The notes below the pieces were generated by a model that saw only the letters and a program-made list of their open reading frames with translations, made no database searches and was not told the origin of the DNA. A stretch of DNA of 47,739 nucleotides from UMGS1696 sp964457685 (GTDB taxonomy: Bacteria > Bacillota > Clostridia > Oscillospirales > CAG-272): NCBI GenBank assembly GCA_964457685.1, contig CAYWFS010000010.1, positions 1 through 47,739 of the forward strand, in the 5' to 3' direction. Position numbers and translations under genes: made by a program. Positions 31,685 through 40,157 of this stretch are shown one piece after another (position 1 is the stretch's first letter; each line of letters begins with the position of its first letter).

Positions 31685-32797
31685 ATGGCAAGCTTATCCC
31701 TTAAACACATCTATAAGAAATATCCGGGCGGCGTTACAGCTGTATCCGACTTCTGCCTCGAAATCAAGGACAAGGAATTCCTTATTCTCGTAGGTCCTTC
31801 CGGTTGCGGTAAAACAACTACCCTCCGTATGATCGCAGGTCTTGAAGAAATCACAGAAGGCGAACTCTTCATCGGCGACAAGCTCGTAAACGACGTTGCT
31901 CCTAAGGACAGAGATATTGCGATGGTATTCCAGAACTACGCTCTTTATCCTCATATGTCCGTATTCGATAACATGGCGTTCGGTCTTAAGCTCCGTAAGA
32001 CTCCGAAGGAAGAAATCAAGCGTCGTGTAGAAGAAGCTGCTCGTATCCTCGATATTACTCACCTTCTCGACAGAAAGCCGAAGGCTCTTTCCGGTGGTCA
32101 GAAGCAGCGTGTTGCTCTCGGTCGTGCTATCGTTCGTAACCCTAAGGTATTCCTTCTCGACGAACCGCTCTCCAACCTCGACGCTAAGCTTCGTGCAACG
32201 ATGAGAACAGAGCTTACAAAGATTCACCAGAGAGTTGGTACAACATTCGTATACGTAACTCATGACCAGACAGAAGCTATGACAATGGCTACTCGTATCG
32301 TTGTTATGAAGGACGGTCTTATCCAGCAGGTTGATACTCCTCAGAACCTCTACGATCTCCCTGTAAACCTCTTCGTTGCAGGCTTTATCGGTTCTCCTCA
32401 GATGAACTTCGTAAACTGCGTACTCGAAAAGAAGGGCGAAGATCTCTACATCACATTCGGCTCCAACTCCCTCAAGCTTCCCGCAGAAAAGGCTTCCAAC
32501 CCTGTTCTTAAGGACTACATTGGCAAGGAAGTTGTTGCAGGTATCCGTCCTGAATGTATCCGTGACGATGCTGCTTCCATCAGAGCTATGTCCGATTCCG
32601 TAATCGAAACAGACGTAGAAGTAACAGAGCTTATGGGTGCTGAAATCTACCTCTACCTCGCAGCTGAAGAAACATCTCTTACAGCTCGTGTATCCGCTCG
32701 TTCCACAGCAAGAGCAGGCGACATCATCAACGTTGCTTTCGATATGTCCAGAGTTCACCTCTTCGACAAGGATACAGAAAGATACATCATTCACTAA
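31685..32797 (+). CDS. sugar ABC importer ATPase, MsmK/UgpC type (orphan)
   Basis: A 370-aa CUT1-type importer ATPase. Walker A is GPSGCGKTT, the Q-loop is VFQNYALYPHMSV, the signature is LSGGQKQR, Walker B is VFLLDEPLSNLDA and the H-loop is YVTHDQTEA. The last ~130 residues form the regulatory TOBE/OB domain (GIRPE...) typical of MsmK, UgpC and MalK. No permease or binding protein is nearby; such orphan ATPases commonly power several sugar importers encoded elsewhere. The start has AGGAGG 8 nt upstream. Codon choice is strongly biased (CTC, CGT, ATC, AAC), as in the aaRS and dnaK genes of this window, pointing to high expression. It is followed by a terminator. Confidence 0.93.
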   Translation: MASLSLKHIYKKYPGGVTAVSDFCLEIKDKEFLILVGPSGCGKTTTLRMIAGLEEITEGELFIGDKLVNDVAPKDRDIAMVFQNYALYPHMSVFDNMAFGLKLRKTPKEEIKRRVEEAARILDITHLLDRKPKALSGGQKQRVALGRAIVRNPKVFLLDEPLSNLDAKLRATMRTELTKIHQRVGTTFVYVTHDQTEAMTMATRIVVMKDGLIQQVDTPQNLYDLPVNLFVAGFIGSPQMNFVNCVLEKKGEDLYITFGSNSLKLPAEKASNPVLKDYIGKEVVAGIRPECIRDDAASIRAMSDSVIETDVEVTELMGAEIYLYLAAEETSLTARVSARSTARAGDIINVAFDMSRVHLFDKDTERYIIH

Positions 32798-32809
32798 TCT
32801 TGAATCTTA

Positions 32810-32850
32810 TAAAAAAAGTCCGCTCACCATCCGTGGGTGGATTTTTTGCT
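32810..32850 (+). terminator. terminator after the MsmK-type gene
   Basis: An A7 run, a GC-rich imperfect hairpin around GTCCGCTCACC / GGTGGA, then T6. The stem has mismatches, so the exact pairing is uncertain. Confidence 0.6.
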
Positions 32851-32928
32851 TTTACTCGAATATGATGTTACAGTACAGTGCTTCGCTTTGCATTTTTAAA
32901 AAAATGACGTTGATTTTTCATAAATCTA

Positions 32929-32957
32929 TTGACGTGAGAGCTTAAAAATTGTATAAT
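32929..32957 (+). promoter_or_regulatory. sigma-A promoter of the SPETG surface protein gene
   Basis: TTGACG (32929-32934), 17-bp spacer, TATAAT (32952-32957). The start of transcription near 32964 supports the GTG start at 33008 over the ATG at 32981. Confidence 0.8.
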
Positions 32958-33007
32958 ATACAAGGAAACATTGTAGAATAATGTCATTCATAAGGAGGGG
33001 ATTCGGA

Positions 33008-33889
33008 GTGAGAAACAGACTTGCGGTTTTGTTATCGACTTTGATGCTTCTCCTTTTTATTGTTCCCGTAAATGCGAGAAATTATAAATACGACAGCGGC
33101 TATGTCCTGTATCATCAGTCGTTTGATTCTGACGTGAGCCTTGATTTGTGCGATATATCTCTCGGAACTGTCGGCTCCCAGACTGTGGATATGTATATAA
33201 CCGATGATGGCTTGAAATTAGATACCGAGGATTCGGAGAGAGCGTATATTCTTCTTCCGGATATTTCGACAAGCGGTTCGAGAACGATAGAGTTTTCGTT
33301 CAGATTTGATTCAAAGGAAAGCGACAACGCAAGACTTGCCTTTATTCTGACCTGCCGTGGAAGTGAACCTACCAATGTAACCTCCGTTGTGTTCAGAGCC
33401 GGCGGAACTATAGACGATTTTTCCGACCCGATCGACGAAATCAAAAACGCTATCTCAAGCGGCGAGACGATTAATGTAAAAATACCGCTTGAATCGGGGA
33501 TTTTGCATGAAGTGATACTCGAAAGCGGAGACAGTGCCTGTATCGTTGAAAATAGGGAAGTGAAGCTCATTGAGGGCGGCAATCACGGATTTGTACTTCG
33601 CAATGCGGATGTTACAATAGACGATATTTACATAGTGAACGGTGTGAATTACGATGAAAAGAGCGGATATTATTCCGTAATATCGTATTCCGACGATTAT
33701 GCACCGACTGTTCCCGATGCAGAACTTTCCGAGGAGTGCGGAGTAGACGGTGTGTCTGATGAGGAATGTACCTCTCCTGAAACCGGCGATGGCAGTGTGG
33801 CTCCCCTTTTGCTAAATTGCTTTGCTTGCGTAGCTTTTGCGTGTTGTATGAGAATTACGGGCAAGCGAAACAGAAGCCGAACTCATTGA
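33008..33889 (+). CDS. secreted protein with sortase-like C-terminal signal (SPETG)
   Basis: A 293-aa exported protein of unknown function. An N-terminal signal peptide (RNRLAVLLSTLMLLLFIVPVNA) is followed by a beta-rich body (FEFSFRFDSKESDNARLAFILTCRG...) resembling a jelly-roll/LamG-like sandwich. The C-terminus holds SPETGDG (from about residue 256), a hydrophobic stretch and a basic tail KRNRSR. That order is the wall-sorting signal of sortase substrates, here SPxTG in place of LPxTG. GTG 33008 is taken as start because AAGGAGGGG precedes it by 8 nt, while ATG 32981 has no ribosome site. It is monocistronic with its own promoter and terminator. No sortase gene is in the window. Confidence 0.78.
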   Translation: MRNRLAVLLSTLMLLLFIVPVNARNYKYDSGYVLYHQSFDSDVSLDLCDISLGTVGSQTVDMYITDDGLKLDTEDSERAYILLPDISTSGSRTIEFSFRFDSKESDNARLAFILTCRGSEPTNVTSVVFRAGGTIDDFSDPIDEIKNAISSGETINVKIPLESGILHEVILESGDSACIVENREVKLIEGGNHGFVLRNADVTIDDIYIVNGVNYDEKSGYYSVISYSDDYAPTVPDAELSEECGVDGVSDEECTSPETGDGSVAPLLLNCFACVAFACCMRITGKRNRSRTH

Positions 33890-33929
33890 GAAACGAAAAT
33901 AACCCAAAACCGACAAAATAAACAAACAG

Positions 33930-33966
33930 AGCAGTGGAATGCTAAGAGAATCCGCTGCTTTTTTCT
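33930..33966 (+). terminator. terminator after the SPETG protein gene
   Basis: A 9-bp stem AGCAGTGGA / TCCGCTGCT (33930-33938 and 33951-33959, one G-U pair) followed by T6. Confidence 0.85.
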
Positions 33967-34016
33967 ATCAATGCGTGTTGTTAAAAAACAATTAACAATT
34001 GTGTAAAAAAATCGTG

Positions 34017-34045
34017 TTGAATGGATTGAACGGAAATGGTATAGT
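34017..34045 (+). promoter_or_regulatory. sigma-A promoter of the hrcA heat-shock operon
   Basis: TTGAAT (34017-34022), 17-bp spacer, TATAGT (34040-34045) with extended TGG. CIRCE begins 12 bp downstream, covering the start of transcription. Confidence 0.82.
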
Positions 34046-34056
34046 TATATCAGAAA

Positions 34057-34083
34057 TTAGCACTCGAACAATTGAAGTGCTAA
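34057..34083. promoter_or_regulatory. CIRCE operator (HrcA binding site)
   Basis: TTAGCACTC (34057-34065), a 9-bp spacer, AAGTGCTAA (34075-34083). Consensus is TTAGCACTC-N9-GAGTGCTAA; one base differs (A for G at 34075). It sits at the transcription start of hrcA, the classic position for HrcA repression. Confidence 0.95.
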
Positions 34084-34129
34084 AATCCAAATAGAAAAAA
34101 CAAAGTACCGACTAATTCGGAGGTGGAAA

Positions 34130-35200
34130 ATGATCGGCGGAAAAGATGAGCTTGGCGAAAGAAAAAGGCTTATCCTTAAAGCTATTGTTGATTCACACAT
34201 TGCAAACGGCGAGCCTGTCGGAAGTAAGACTCTGACACAGAATAAGCAGATAAACTGCTCGTCTGCTACCATTCGTAATGAAATGGCGGAGCTTGAAGAG
34301 CTGGGGTATCTCGAACAGCCGCATACCTCGTCGGGAAGAATTCCGTCGGAGGCAGGCTACAGATTCTACGTTGACTCGCTTATCGACAGATACAATTTCA
34401 CACAGGGTGAGATAGAGGAATTAAAAAATTCGCTGAGACAGAGGGAAAGTGAGCTGGATTCTATAATGAATGCGGCGATGAAGCTTGCCTCGAAGCTCAC
34501 AAATTATACGGCTCTTGCAATAAAACCAAGACAGCAAAGGATAACCGTTCAAAGATACGAGCTTATGCGTCTCGATGACCACACAGCAGTGCTTATTATG
34601 GTTATCGGCGGCATAGTCAAAACAAAATATATTCATTCCACACATATGATACCGATGCAGGCAACAACAATGCTTGCGGGAGTCCTGAATGCGAAAGCCA
34701 CAAACGTAACAGCGTCCGAAATAACGCTTCCGTCCCTTATGGAAATGGAAAGCATGATGGGCGAATATGATTACCTTGTAGCTCCGATAATAAAGACGGT
34801 GTGTGAGACGATAACGGGCTTTGACGGTGGCGAGATAAGGTTTGAGGGTATAAACAGACTTCTTTCATACCCCGAATATTACGACATGGACAGACTGCGA
34901 GATATGCTTGCTCTGTTTGAGAAAAAAGATATGCTTCTCGAGGTTCTTTCGGATGAAGCCAAAAACTCGAATAATATGCAGGTGTTCATCGGACGTGAAA
35001 ACCTTGTCAAGGTAATGGATAACTCAACTCTTGTGTTCAAGACCGTTGTGAAGGACGGAAAGCCTGTCGGTGCCATCGGTGTAATAGGTCCGACAAGAAT
35101 GAACTACAGACGGGTTATCGCAACGATAGACAGCATAACAAAAGGAGTTGCGGATGTTATTGCGGCAAGTCGTGATAACGCACTTACGGACGGCAAATAG
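34130..35200 (+). CDS. hrcA: heat-inducible transcription repressor HrcA
   Basis: Represses the operon by binding CIRCE; it needs GroEL to fold, so it is inactivated during heat stress (family knowledge). The 356-aa protein has the N-terminal winged helix (ERKRLILKAIVDSHIANGEPVGSKTL...CSSATIRNEMAELEELGYLEQPHTSSGRIPSEAGYRFYVD). Its C-terminal domain ends in VGAIGVIGPTRMNYRRVI, characteristic of HrcA. The start is supported by GGAGGTGG 5 nt upstream. It is first in the operon hrcA-grpE-dnaK-dnaJ-prmA and directly downstream of CIRCE, so it is autoregulated. Confidence 0.98.
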   Translation: MIGGKDELGERKRLILKAIVDSHIANGEPVGSKTLTQNKQINCSSATIRNEMAELEELGYLEQPHTSSGRIPSEAGYRFYVDSLIDRYNFTQGEIEELKNSLRQRESELDSIMNAAMKLASKLTNYTALAIKPRQQRITVQRYELMRLDDHTAVLIMVIGGIVKTKYIHSTHMIPMQATTMLAGVLNAKATNVTASEITLPSLMEMESMMGEYDYLVAPIIKTVCETITGFDGGEIRFEGINRLLSYPEYYDMDRLRDMLALFEKKDMLLEVLSDEAKNSNNMQVFIGRENLVKVMDNSTLVFKTVVKDGKPVGAIGVIGPTRMNYRRVIATIDSITKGVADVIAASRDNALTDGK

Positions 35201-35261
35201 TCTGCCCTGTATCGCAACGAATTACAGATAGTAAAAAATAACGAAAAATACGGAGAGAATA

Positions 35262-35867
35262 ATGACGGAAGAAATAAAAAAAGATACAGTAAACGAGGAA
35301 GAGGTAAGCGTTGAAGCTACGGAAGAGACAACATCTACCGAGACTGAAAACGAAAGCACCGAAAAACTCGACAGAAAAGATAAAAAGGAAGTAAAAAAGC
35401 TGAAAAGCGAGCTTGAGAGTGCAAATAACGCTCTTGAGGAAGCAAACAAGAAGCTTGATGAGCAGAACGATAAGTATCTCAGACTTGCCGCAGAATACGA
35501 TAACTTCAGAAAGCGTACTCAGACGGAAAGAAAGAATATTTACGGCGATGCGGTTTCCGATACTCTCAGCGGACTTCTTCCTATAATAGATAATCTTCAG
35601 ATAGCTGCAAAGTATTCTGCCGATGACAGCGAAAAGCTTGCCGAAGGACTTACTCTTATCCTCTCCAAGCTTCCCGAAACTCTCGAAAAGCTTAATATTA
35701 AGGCATTCGGTGAGTCGGGCGAAACATTTGACCCCACTCTCCATAATGCGGTAATGCACATCGAAGACGAATCCTACGGCGAGGGCGAAATAGTAGACGT
35801 TCTCCAGCAGGGCTATATGTACGGCGAAAAGGTCATCAGATACGCAATGGTAAAGGTTGCCAACTGA
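35262..35867 (+). CDS. grpE: nucleotide exchange factor GrpE
   Basis: Releases ADP from DnaK. The 201-aa protein has an acidic disordered N-terminus (residues 1-45), a long coiled coil (KKEVKKLKSELESANNALEEANKKLDEQNDKYLRLAAEYDNFRKRTQTE) and the C-terminal beta domain. The hallmark NIKAFGESGETFDPTLHNAVMHIEDE is present. The start has GGAGAG upstream. Between hrcA and dnaK, as in other Firmicutes. Confidence 0.97.
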   Translation: MTEEIKKDTVNEEEVSVEATEETTSTETENESTEKLDRKDKKEVKKLKSELESANNALEEANKKLDEQNDKYLRLAAEYDNFRKRTQTERKNIYGDAVSDTLSGLLPIIDNLQIAAKYSADDSEKLAEGLTLILSKLPETLEKLNIKAFGESGETFDPTLHNAVMHIEDESYGEGEIVDVLQQGYMYGEKVIRYAMVKVAN

Positions 35868-35965
35868 TTCGGCGGAGAACCGGCATAAAACGAGAGAAAA
35901 GCTCTCAATATTTAACTAAGTTTAAAATTTAATTTATATAACATTATTTCGGAGGATATTTTATC

Positions 35966-37798
35966 ATGGCAAAGATCATTGGTATAGATTTAGGTACTAC
36001 AAACTCGTGTGTTGCTGTATATGAAGGCGGCGAACCCATCGTTATTCCCAATCCCGAAGGTGCAAGAACAACTCCTTCCGTTGTAGCTTTCTCCAAGAGC
36101 GGCGAAAGACTTGTAGGTCAGGTTGCAAAGCGTCAGGCTATCACAAACCCCGACAGAACAGTTGCTTCCATTAAGCGTCATATGGGTTCCGACTATAAGG
36201 TAGCCATCGACGATAAGAAGTACAGCCCTCAGGAAATTTCCGCTATGGTTCTTCAGAAGCTCAAGGCTGACGCAGAAGCATATCTCGGCGGTACAGTAAG
36301 CCAGGCTGTTATTACAGTTCCCGCATACTTCTCCGATGCTCAGAGACAGGCTACAAAGGACGCAGGTAAGATTGCAGGTCTCGAGGTTCTTCGTATCATC
36401 AACGAGCCTACAGCAGCTGCTCTCGCTTACGGTGTTGACAAGGAAACAAAGGAACAGAAGATAATGGTATTCGACCTCGGCGGCGGTACATTCGACGTAT
36501 CCATCCTTGAAATTTCCGACGGCGTATTTGAAGTTCTTGCTACAAACGGTGATACAAAGCTCGGCGGTGACGACTTCGATAACAGAATCATCGACTGGAT
36601 TGCAGAAGAATTCATGAGAGAGAACGGCGGTATCGACCTCAGAAAAGATAAGATGGCTCTCCAGAGACTCAAGGAAGCAGCGGAAAAGGCTAAGATTGAG
36701 CTTTCCGGTGTAACATCCTCCAATATCAACCTCCCCTTCATTACAGCAGACGCTACAGGTCCTAAGCACTTCGACGCAACTCTTACAAGAGCTAAGTTCA
36801 ATGAGCTTACCGCAGACCTTGTTGAAAGAAGCATGATCCCCACAAAGAAGGCTCTCGCAGACGCAGGTCTTTCCATCGGTCAGGTAGATAAGGTTCTTCT
36901 CGTAGGCGGTTCCACAAGAATCCCCGCAGTTCAGGAAGCTGTTAAGAACTTCATCGGCAAGGAGCCCTTCAAGGGAATTAACCCCGATGAATGCGTTGCT
37001 GTAGGTGCAGCTATCCAGGCAGGCGTTCTCGGCGGTGATGTAAAGGATCTCCTTCTCCTTGACGTAACACCTCTTTCACTCGGTATCGAAACTCTCGGCG
37101 GTGTATTCAACCGTATCATCGACAGAAATACCACTATCCCCGTAAAGAAGAGCCAGGTATACTCCACAGCAGCTGACGGTCAGACTTCCGTTGAAGTTCA
37201 TGTACTCCAGGGCGAACGTGACATGGCAGCCGGCAACACCACACTCGGACGCTTCATTCTCGATGGAATCACACCCGCACCCAGAGGAGTTCCGCAGATC
37301 GAAGTTACATTCGATATCGACGCAAACGGTATCGTAAATGTATCCGCAACAGATAAGGGTACAGGTAAGGAACAGCACATCACTATCACATCCTCCACAA
37401 ATATGTCTCAGGAAGATATTGACCGTGCGGTTAAGGAAGCTGAAAAGTATGCGGCTGAGGACAAGAAAAATAAGGAAAACATCGAAATAAAGAACAGAGC
37501 AGAGCAGATGGTATACCAGAGCGAAAAGAGCCTCTCCGATATGGGTGACAAGGTATCCGACAGCGATAAGGCTCCCGTAAGAGAAGCTATCGAAAAGCTC
37601 AAGGAAACAATCAAGAACGGTGATGCAGACGCTATCAAGGCTGATACAGAAGCTCTCGAAAAGGCATTCTACCCCATCGCAGAGAAGATGTACGCACAGC
37701 AGCAGGGTCAGCCCGGTGCGGAAAACGGCGGTGCAGAGCAGAGTGCTGACGGTAACACCTACTACAGCTCCGACTTTGAAGACAAATCCGGCAACTGA
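35966..37798 (+). CDS. dnaK: chaperone DnaK (Hsp70)
   Basis: An ATP-dependent chaperone that folds and protects proteins together with DnaJ and GrpE. The 610 aa include the Hsp70 phosphate loops IGIDLGTTNSCVAVYEGG (residue 4 on), VFDLGGGTFDVSILE (near 168) and VLLVGGSTRIPAVQ (near 312). The substrate domain is followed by a helical lid and a Gly/Gln-rich tail. The length is standard for Firmicutes. The start has GGAGG 9 nt upstream. It is strongly codon-biased. A GC-rich hairpin without U run lies between dnaK and dnaJ (37841-37881), perhaps tuning the ratio of the two. Confidence 0.99.
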   Translation: MAKIIGIDLGTTNSCVAVYEGGEPIVIPNPEGARTTPSVVAFSKSGERLVGQVAKRQAITNPDRTVASIKRHMGSDYKVAIDDKKYSPQEISAMVLQKLKADAEAYLGGTVSQAVITVPAYFSDAQRQATKDAGKIAGLEVLRIINEPTAAALAYGVDKETKEQKIMVFDLGGGTFDVSILEISDGVFEVLATNGDTKLGGDDFDNRIIDWIAEEFMRENGGIDLRKDKMALQRLKEAAEKAKIELSGVTSSNINLPFITADATGPKHFDATLTRAKFNELTADLVERSMIPTKKALADAGLSIGQVDKVLLVGGSTRIPAVQEAVKNFIGKEPFKGINPDECVAVGAAIQAGVLGGDVKDLLLLDVTPLSLGIETLGGVFNRIIDRNTTIPVKKSQVYSTAADGQTSVEVHVLQGERDMAAGNTTLGRFILDGITPAPRGVPQIEVTFDIDANGIVNVSATDKGTGKEQHITITSSTNMSQEDIDRAVKEAEKYAAEDKKNKENIEIKNRAEQMVYQSEKSLSDMGDKVSDSDKAPVREAIEKLKETIKNGDADAIKADTEALEKAFYPIAEKMYAQQQGQPGAENGGAEQSADGNTYYSSDFEDKSGN

Positions 37799-37840
37799 TT
37801 GTCGTGCATTTTACAGTAAAGCATCATAAAATGATATAAA

Positions 37841-37881
37841 CCACGAGGGCGGGGAAAGACTAATCTCCGCCCTATACGTGG
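37841..37881 (+). promoter_or_regulatory. intercistronic hairpin between dnaK and dnaJ
   Basis: CCACG and GGGCGG pair with CCGCCC and CGTGG around a short loop. No T run follows, so it is not a classic terminator. It may stabilise the 3' end of dnaK mRNA or reduce read-through into dnaJ. Confidence 0.6.
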
Positions 37882-37941
37882 TGAAAGAGTAAATATTGTA
37901 AGCATCCTTAGCTCAAAGCACTATGGATGTCGGAGGAGCTT

Positions 37942-39084
37942 ATGGCAGATACAAAAAGAGATTATTACGAGGTACTCGGTGTAGATAAAAGTGCAGACGA
38001 GTCAACCATAAAAAAAGCATACAGACAGCTTGCAAAGAAATATCACCCCGATATGAATCCCGGTGACAAGGAAGCCGAGGCTAAGTTCAAGGAAGTAAAC
38101 GAAGCCTATGACGTGCTTTCCGACCCCGATAAGAAGGCTAAGTACGACCAGTACGGTCATGCGGCATTCGATCCCTCTATGGGTGGCGGTTCGGGCTTCG
38201 GCGGCTTCGGTGATTTCGGCGGATTTGATATAAACGATATTTTCTCAAGCTTTTTCGGAGGTGCGGCAGGCGGAAGTACAAGACGCAACGGTCCGATAAG
38301 AGGAGACGATATTACAGTAAGACTTACAATTTCCTTTGAAGAATCTGTTTTCGGCTGCAAAAAGGAAATTCAGTACAGTAAGGTTCAGAAATGTGCGGAA
38401 TGCTCGGGAAGCGGTGCCGAAAAGGGAAGCACACCCAAGACCTGTCCCACATGCGGAGGTAGCGGTCAGGTAAGAGTTCAGCAGAGAACACCGTTCGGTA
38501 TCATGCAGACTCAGAAGACCTGTGAGGAATGCCGCGGAACCGGTAAGATAATCGAACACAAATGCTCTGCTTGTCGTGGAAGCGGCTTTACAAGAGTTCA
38601 GAAGAAGCTCGAAGTAAACATTCCCGCAGGTATTGATGACGGTCAGCAGCTCTCCCTCAGATACCAGGGAAGCGACGGTATGAACGGAGGAAACGCAGGA
38701 GACCTTAATATCATAATCAGCGTTCGTCCTCATTCCGTATTTGAAAGAGACGGAGACGACCTCTACTGTGAAGTTCCGATAACATATGCGGAAGCAACTC
38801 TCGGTGCCGAAATCGAGATTCCCACACTCGAGGGTTCAATAAAGTACAATATTCCCGAGGGTACTCAGACAGGTACTGTATTCACACTCAGAAACAAGGG
38901 TGTAACAAGAGTTAACTCCAAGATAAGAGGCAACCTCTACATTACAGTTGTAGTCGAAGTGCCGAAGAATCTTACATCCGAGCAGAAGAACCTGCTTGAA
39001 AAATTCGCACAATCCTGCGGAGAAGGAAATTACTCCAAGAGAACAAGCTTTATAAAACGACTTTTCAATAAAAAAGATAACTGA
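37942..39084 (+). CDS. dnaJ: chaperone DnaJ (Hsp40)
   Basis: Stimulates DnaK ATPase and delivers substrates. The 380-aa class A J-protein has a J domain with KKYHPDMNPG (HPD intact), a Gly/Phe-rich region (GGGSGFGGFGDFGGF) and four zinc-binding CxxCxGxG repeats (CAECSGSG, CPTCGGSG, CEECRGTG, CSACRGSG). A C-terminal substrate domain follows. ATG 37942 is chosen because GGAGGAG lies 5 nt upstream; the in-frame ATG at 37927 overlaps that ribosome site. Its stop is followed directly by prmA. Confidence 0.98.
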   Translation: MADTKRDYYEVLGVDKSADESTIKKAYRQLAKKYHPDMNPGDKEAEAKFKEVNEAYDVLSDPDKKAKYDQYGHAAFDPSMGGGSGFGGFGDFGGFDINDIFSSFFGGAAGGSTRRNGPIRGDDITVRLTISFEESVFGCKKEIQYSKVQKCAECSGSGAEKGSTPKTCPTCGGSGQVRVQQRTPFGIMQTQKTCEECRGTGKIIEHKCSACRGSGFTRVQKKLEVNIPAGIDDGQQLSLRYQGSDGMNGGNAGDLNIIISVRPHSVFERDGDDLYCEVPITYAEATLGAEIEIPTLEGSIKYNIPEGTQTGTVFTLRNKGVTRVNSKIRGNLYITVVVEVPKNLTSEQKNLLEKFAQSCGEGNYSKRTSFIKRLFNKKDN

Positions 39085-39095
39085 TGGAGGTCAGA

Positions 39096-40037
39096 ATGGA
39101 AGATAACAAGAGCTGGGTGCAGATAAAAGTAACCTGTGATTCAAAGGACTCCGAGGTAGTCGCAGGGGTAATGTCAATGGTGGATAACGGACTCATGATA
39201 GAGGACTATTCCGATGTTGACGATATTCTCGAAGGCGTTTACGCAGACCTTATAGACGAAAGCATAGTTGCGGCTGACAGAACCAAAACATCCGTGTCCG
39301 TGTTCGTCTCCACTATAAAATCCCCCGCAGAGAGTGAGCTTTTCATTAAGGAAAGACTTGACGACTCTAAGATAGAATACACAATCGAGCATATTGGTGT
39401 AAACGAAGAAGACTGGGCAAACTCCTGGAAGAAATACTATAAGCCGATAAAGACAGGTCGCCGCCTTGTTATCGTTCCCGTTTGGGAGACCTACGAAAGA
39501 CAGCCGGGAGAGACTATCGTGCTTATGGAACCCGGTATGGCATTCGGTACGGGTACACATGAGACTACAAGACTTTGTGCAGGCTTTGTCGAAGACTACG
39601 TTACAGAGGGCTGTAAGGTTCTCGACGTTGGTTGCGGCTCCGGTATTCTTGCCATAGCTGCGTCAAAACTCGGTGCTGCAAGCTGCTTTGCCTGCGATAT
39701 AGACCCCGTTGCTATAAAGGTAGCTAAGGAAAACACTGAGCTTAACGATACTCCCAATGTTGAATGTGCTGTTTCCGACCTTCTGAAGCAGGCTCCCATT
39801 CCCGATGGCGGATACGAGGTCGTTGTTTCAAATATCGTTGCGGACGTTATAATCAGACTTTCACCCGATGTTGACGCATTCCTTGCAAAGAACGGTACAT
39901 ATATTGTTTCCGGTATCATCGAAGAAAGAGCCGGAGAAGTTCTTTCCGCACTCGACCGTGACGGTTATGCTCCCGTTGCGGAAAGATATGAAAACGGTTG
40001 GTATGCCGCCGCTCTCAAGAGAAAGACAGAGATTTAA
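39096..40037 (+). CDS. prmA: ribosomal protein L11 methyltransferase
   Basis: Trimethylates ribosomal protein L11 with SAM. The 313-aa protein has an N-terminal substrate-recognition domain. EEDWANSWKKYYKPIKTGRRLVIVPVWE and EPGMAFGTGTHETTRLC are typical of PrmA, as is the SAM motif KVLDVGCGSGILAIAA near residue 176. The start ATG 39096 follows GGAGGT by 5 nt; an ATG overlapping the dnaJ stop at 39084 is the alternative. It is the last gene of the heat-shock operon, a conserved position in Firmicutes. Confidence 0.97.
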   Translation: MEDNKSWVQIKVTCDSKDSEVVAGVMSMVDNGLMIEDYSDVDDILEGVYADLIDESIVAADRTKTSVSVFVSTIKSPAESELFIKERLDDSKIEYTIEHIGVNEEDWANSWKKYYKPIKTGRRLVIVPVWETYERQPGETIVLMEPGMAFGTGTHETTRLCAGFVEDYVTEGCKVLDVGCGSGILAIAASKLGAASCFACDIDPVAIKVAKENTELNDTPNVECAVSDLLKQAPIPDGGYEVVVSNIVADVIIRLSPDVDAFLAKNGTYIVSGIIEERAGEVLSALDRDGYAPVAERYENGWYAAALKRKTEI

Positions 40038-40083
40038 TTAACTGAATAAGTGCAAAAAAGGATAATACGCTGATAATTACCGC

Positions 40084-40113
40084 TTGACGTATGCTTGCAG
40101 CTAATGTTATAAT
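40084..40113 (+). promoter_or_regulatory. sigma-A promoter of the membrane gene-tilS-hpt-ftsH unit
   Basis: TTGACG (40084-40089), 18-bp spacer, TATAAT (40108-40113), about 45 bp before the start codon at 40158. Confidence 0.7.
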
Positions 40114-40157
40114 TGATACATAGCGAACACATACGAAGATTCGTACGGAGAACTCGA

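Noticed and set aside
31694..32794. A 366-codon minus-strand ORF opposite the MsmK-type ATPase
   Set aside because: Antisense shadow caused by strong codon bias; the plus-strand product has all ABC motifs.
35990..36769. A 259-codon minus-strand ORF opposite dnaK
   Set aside because: Shadow of dnaK, rich in Cys and Ser with no family features.
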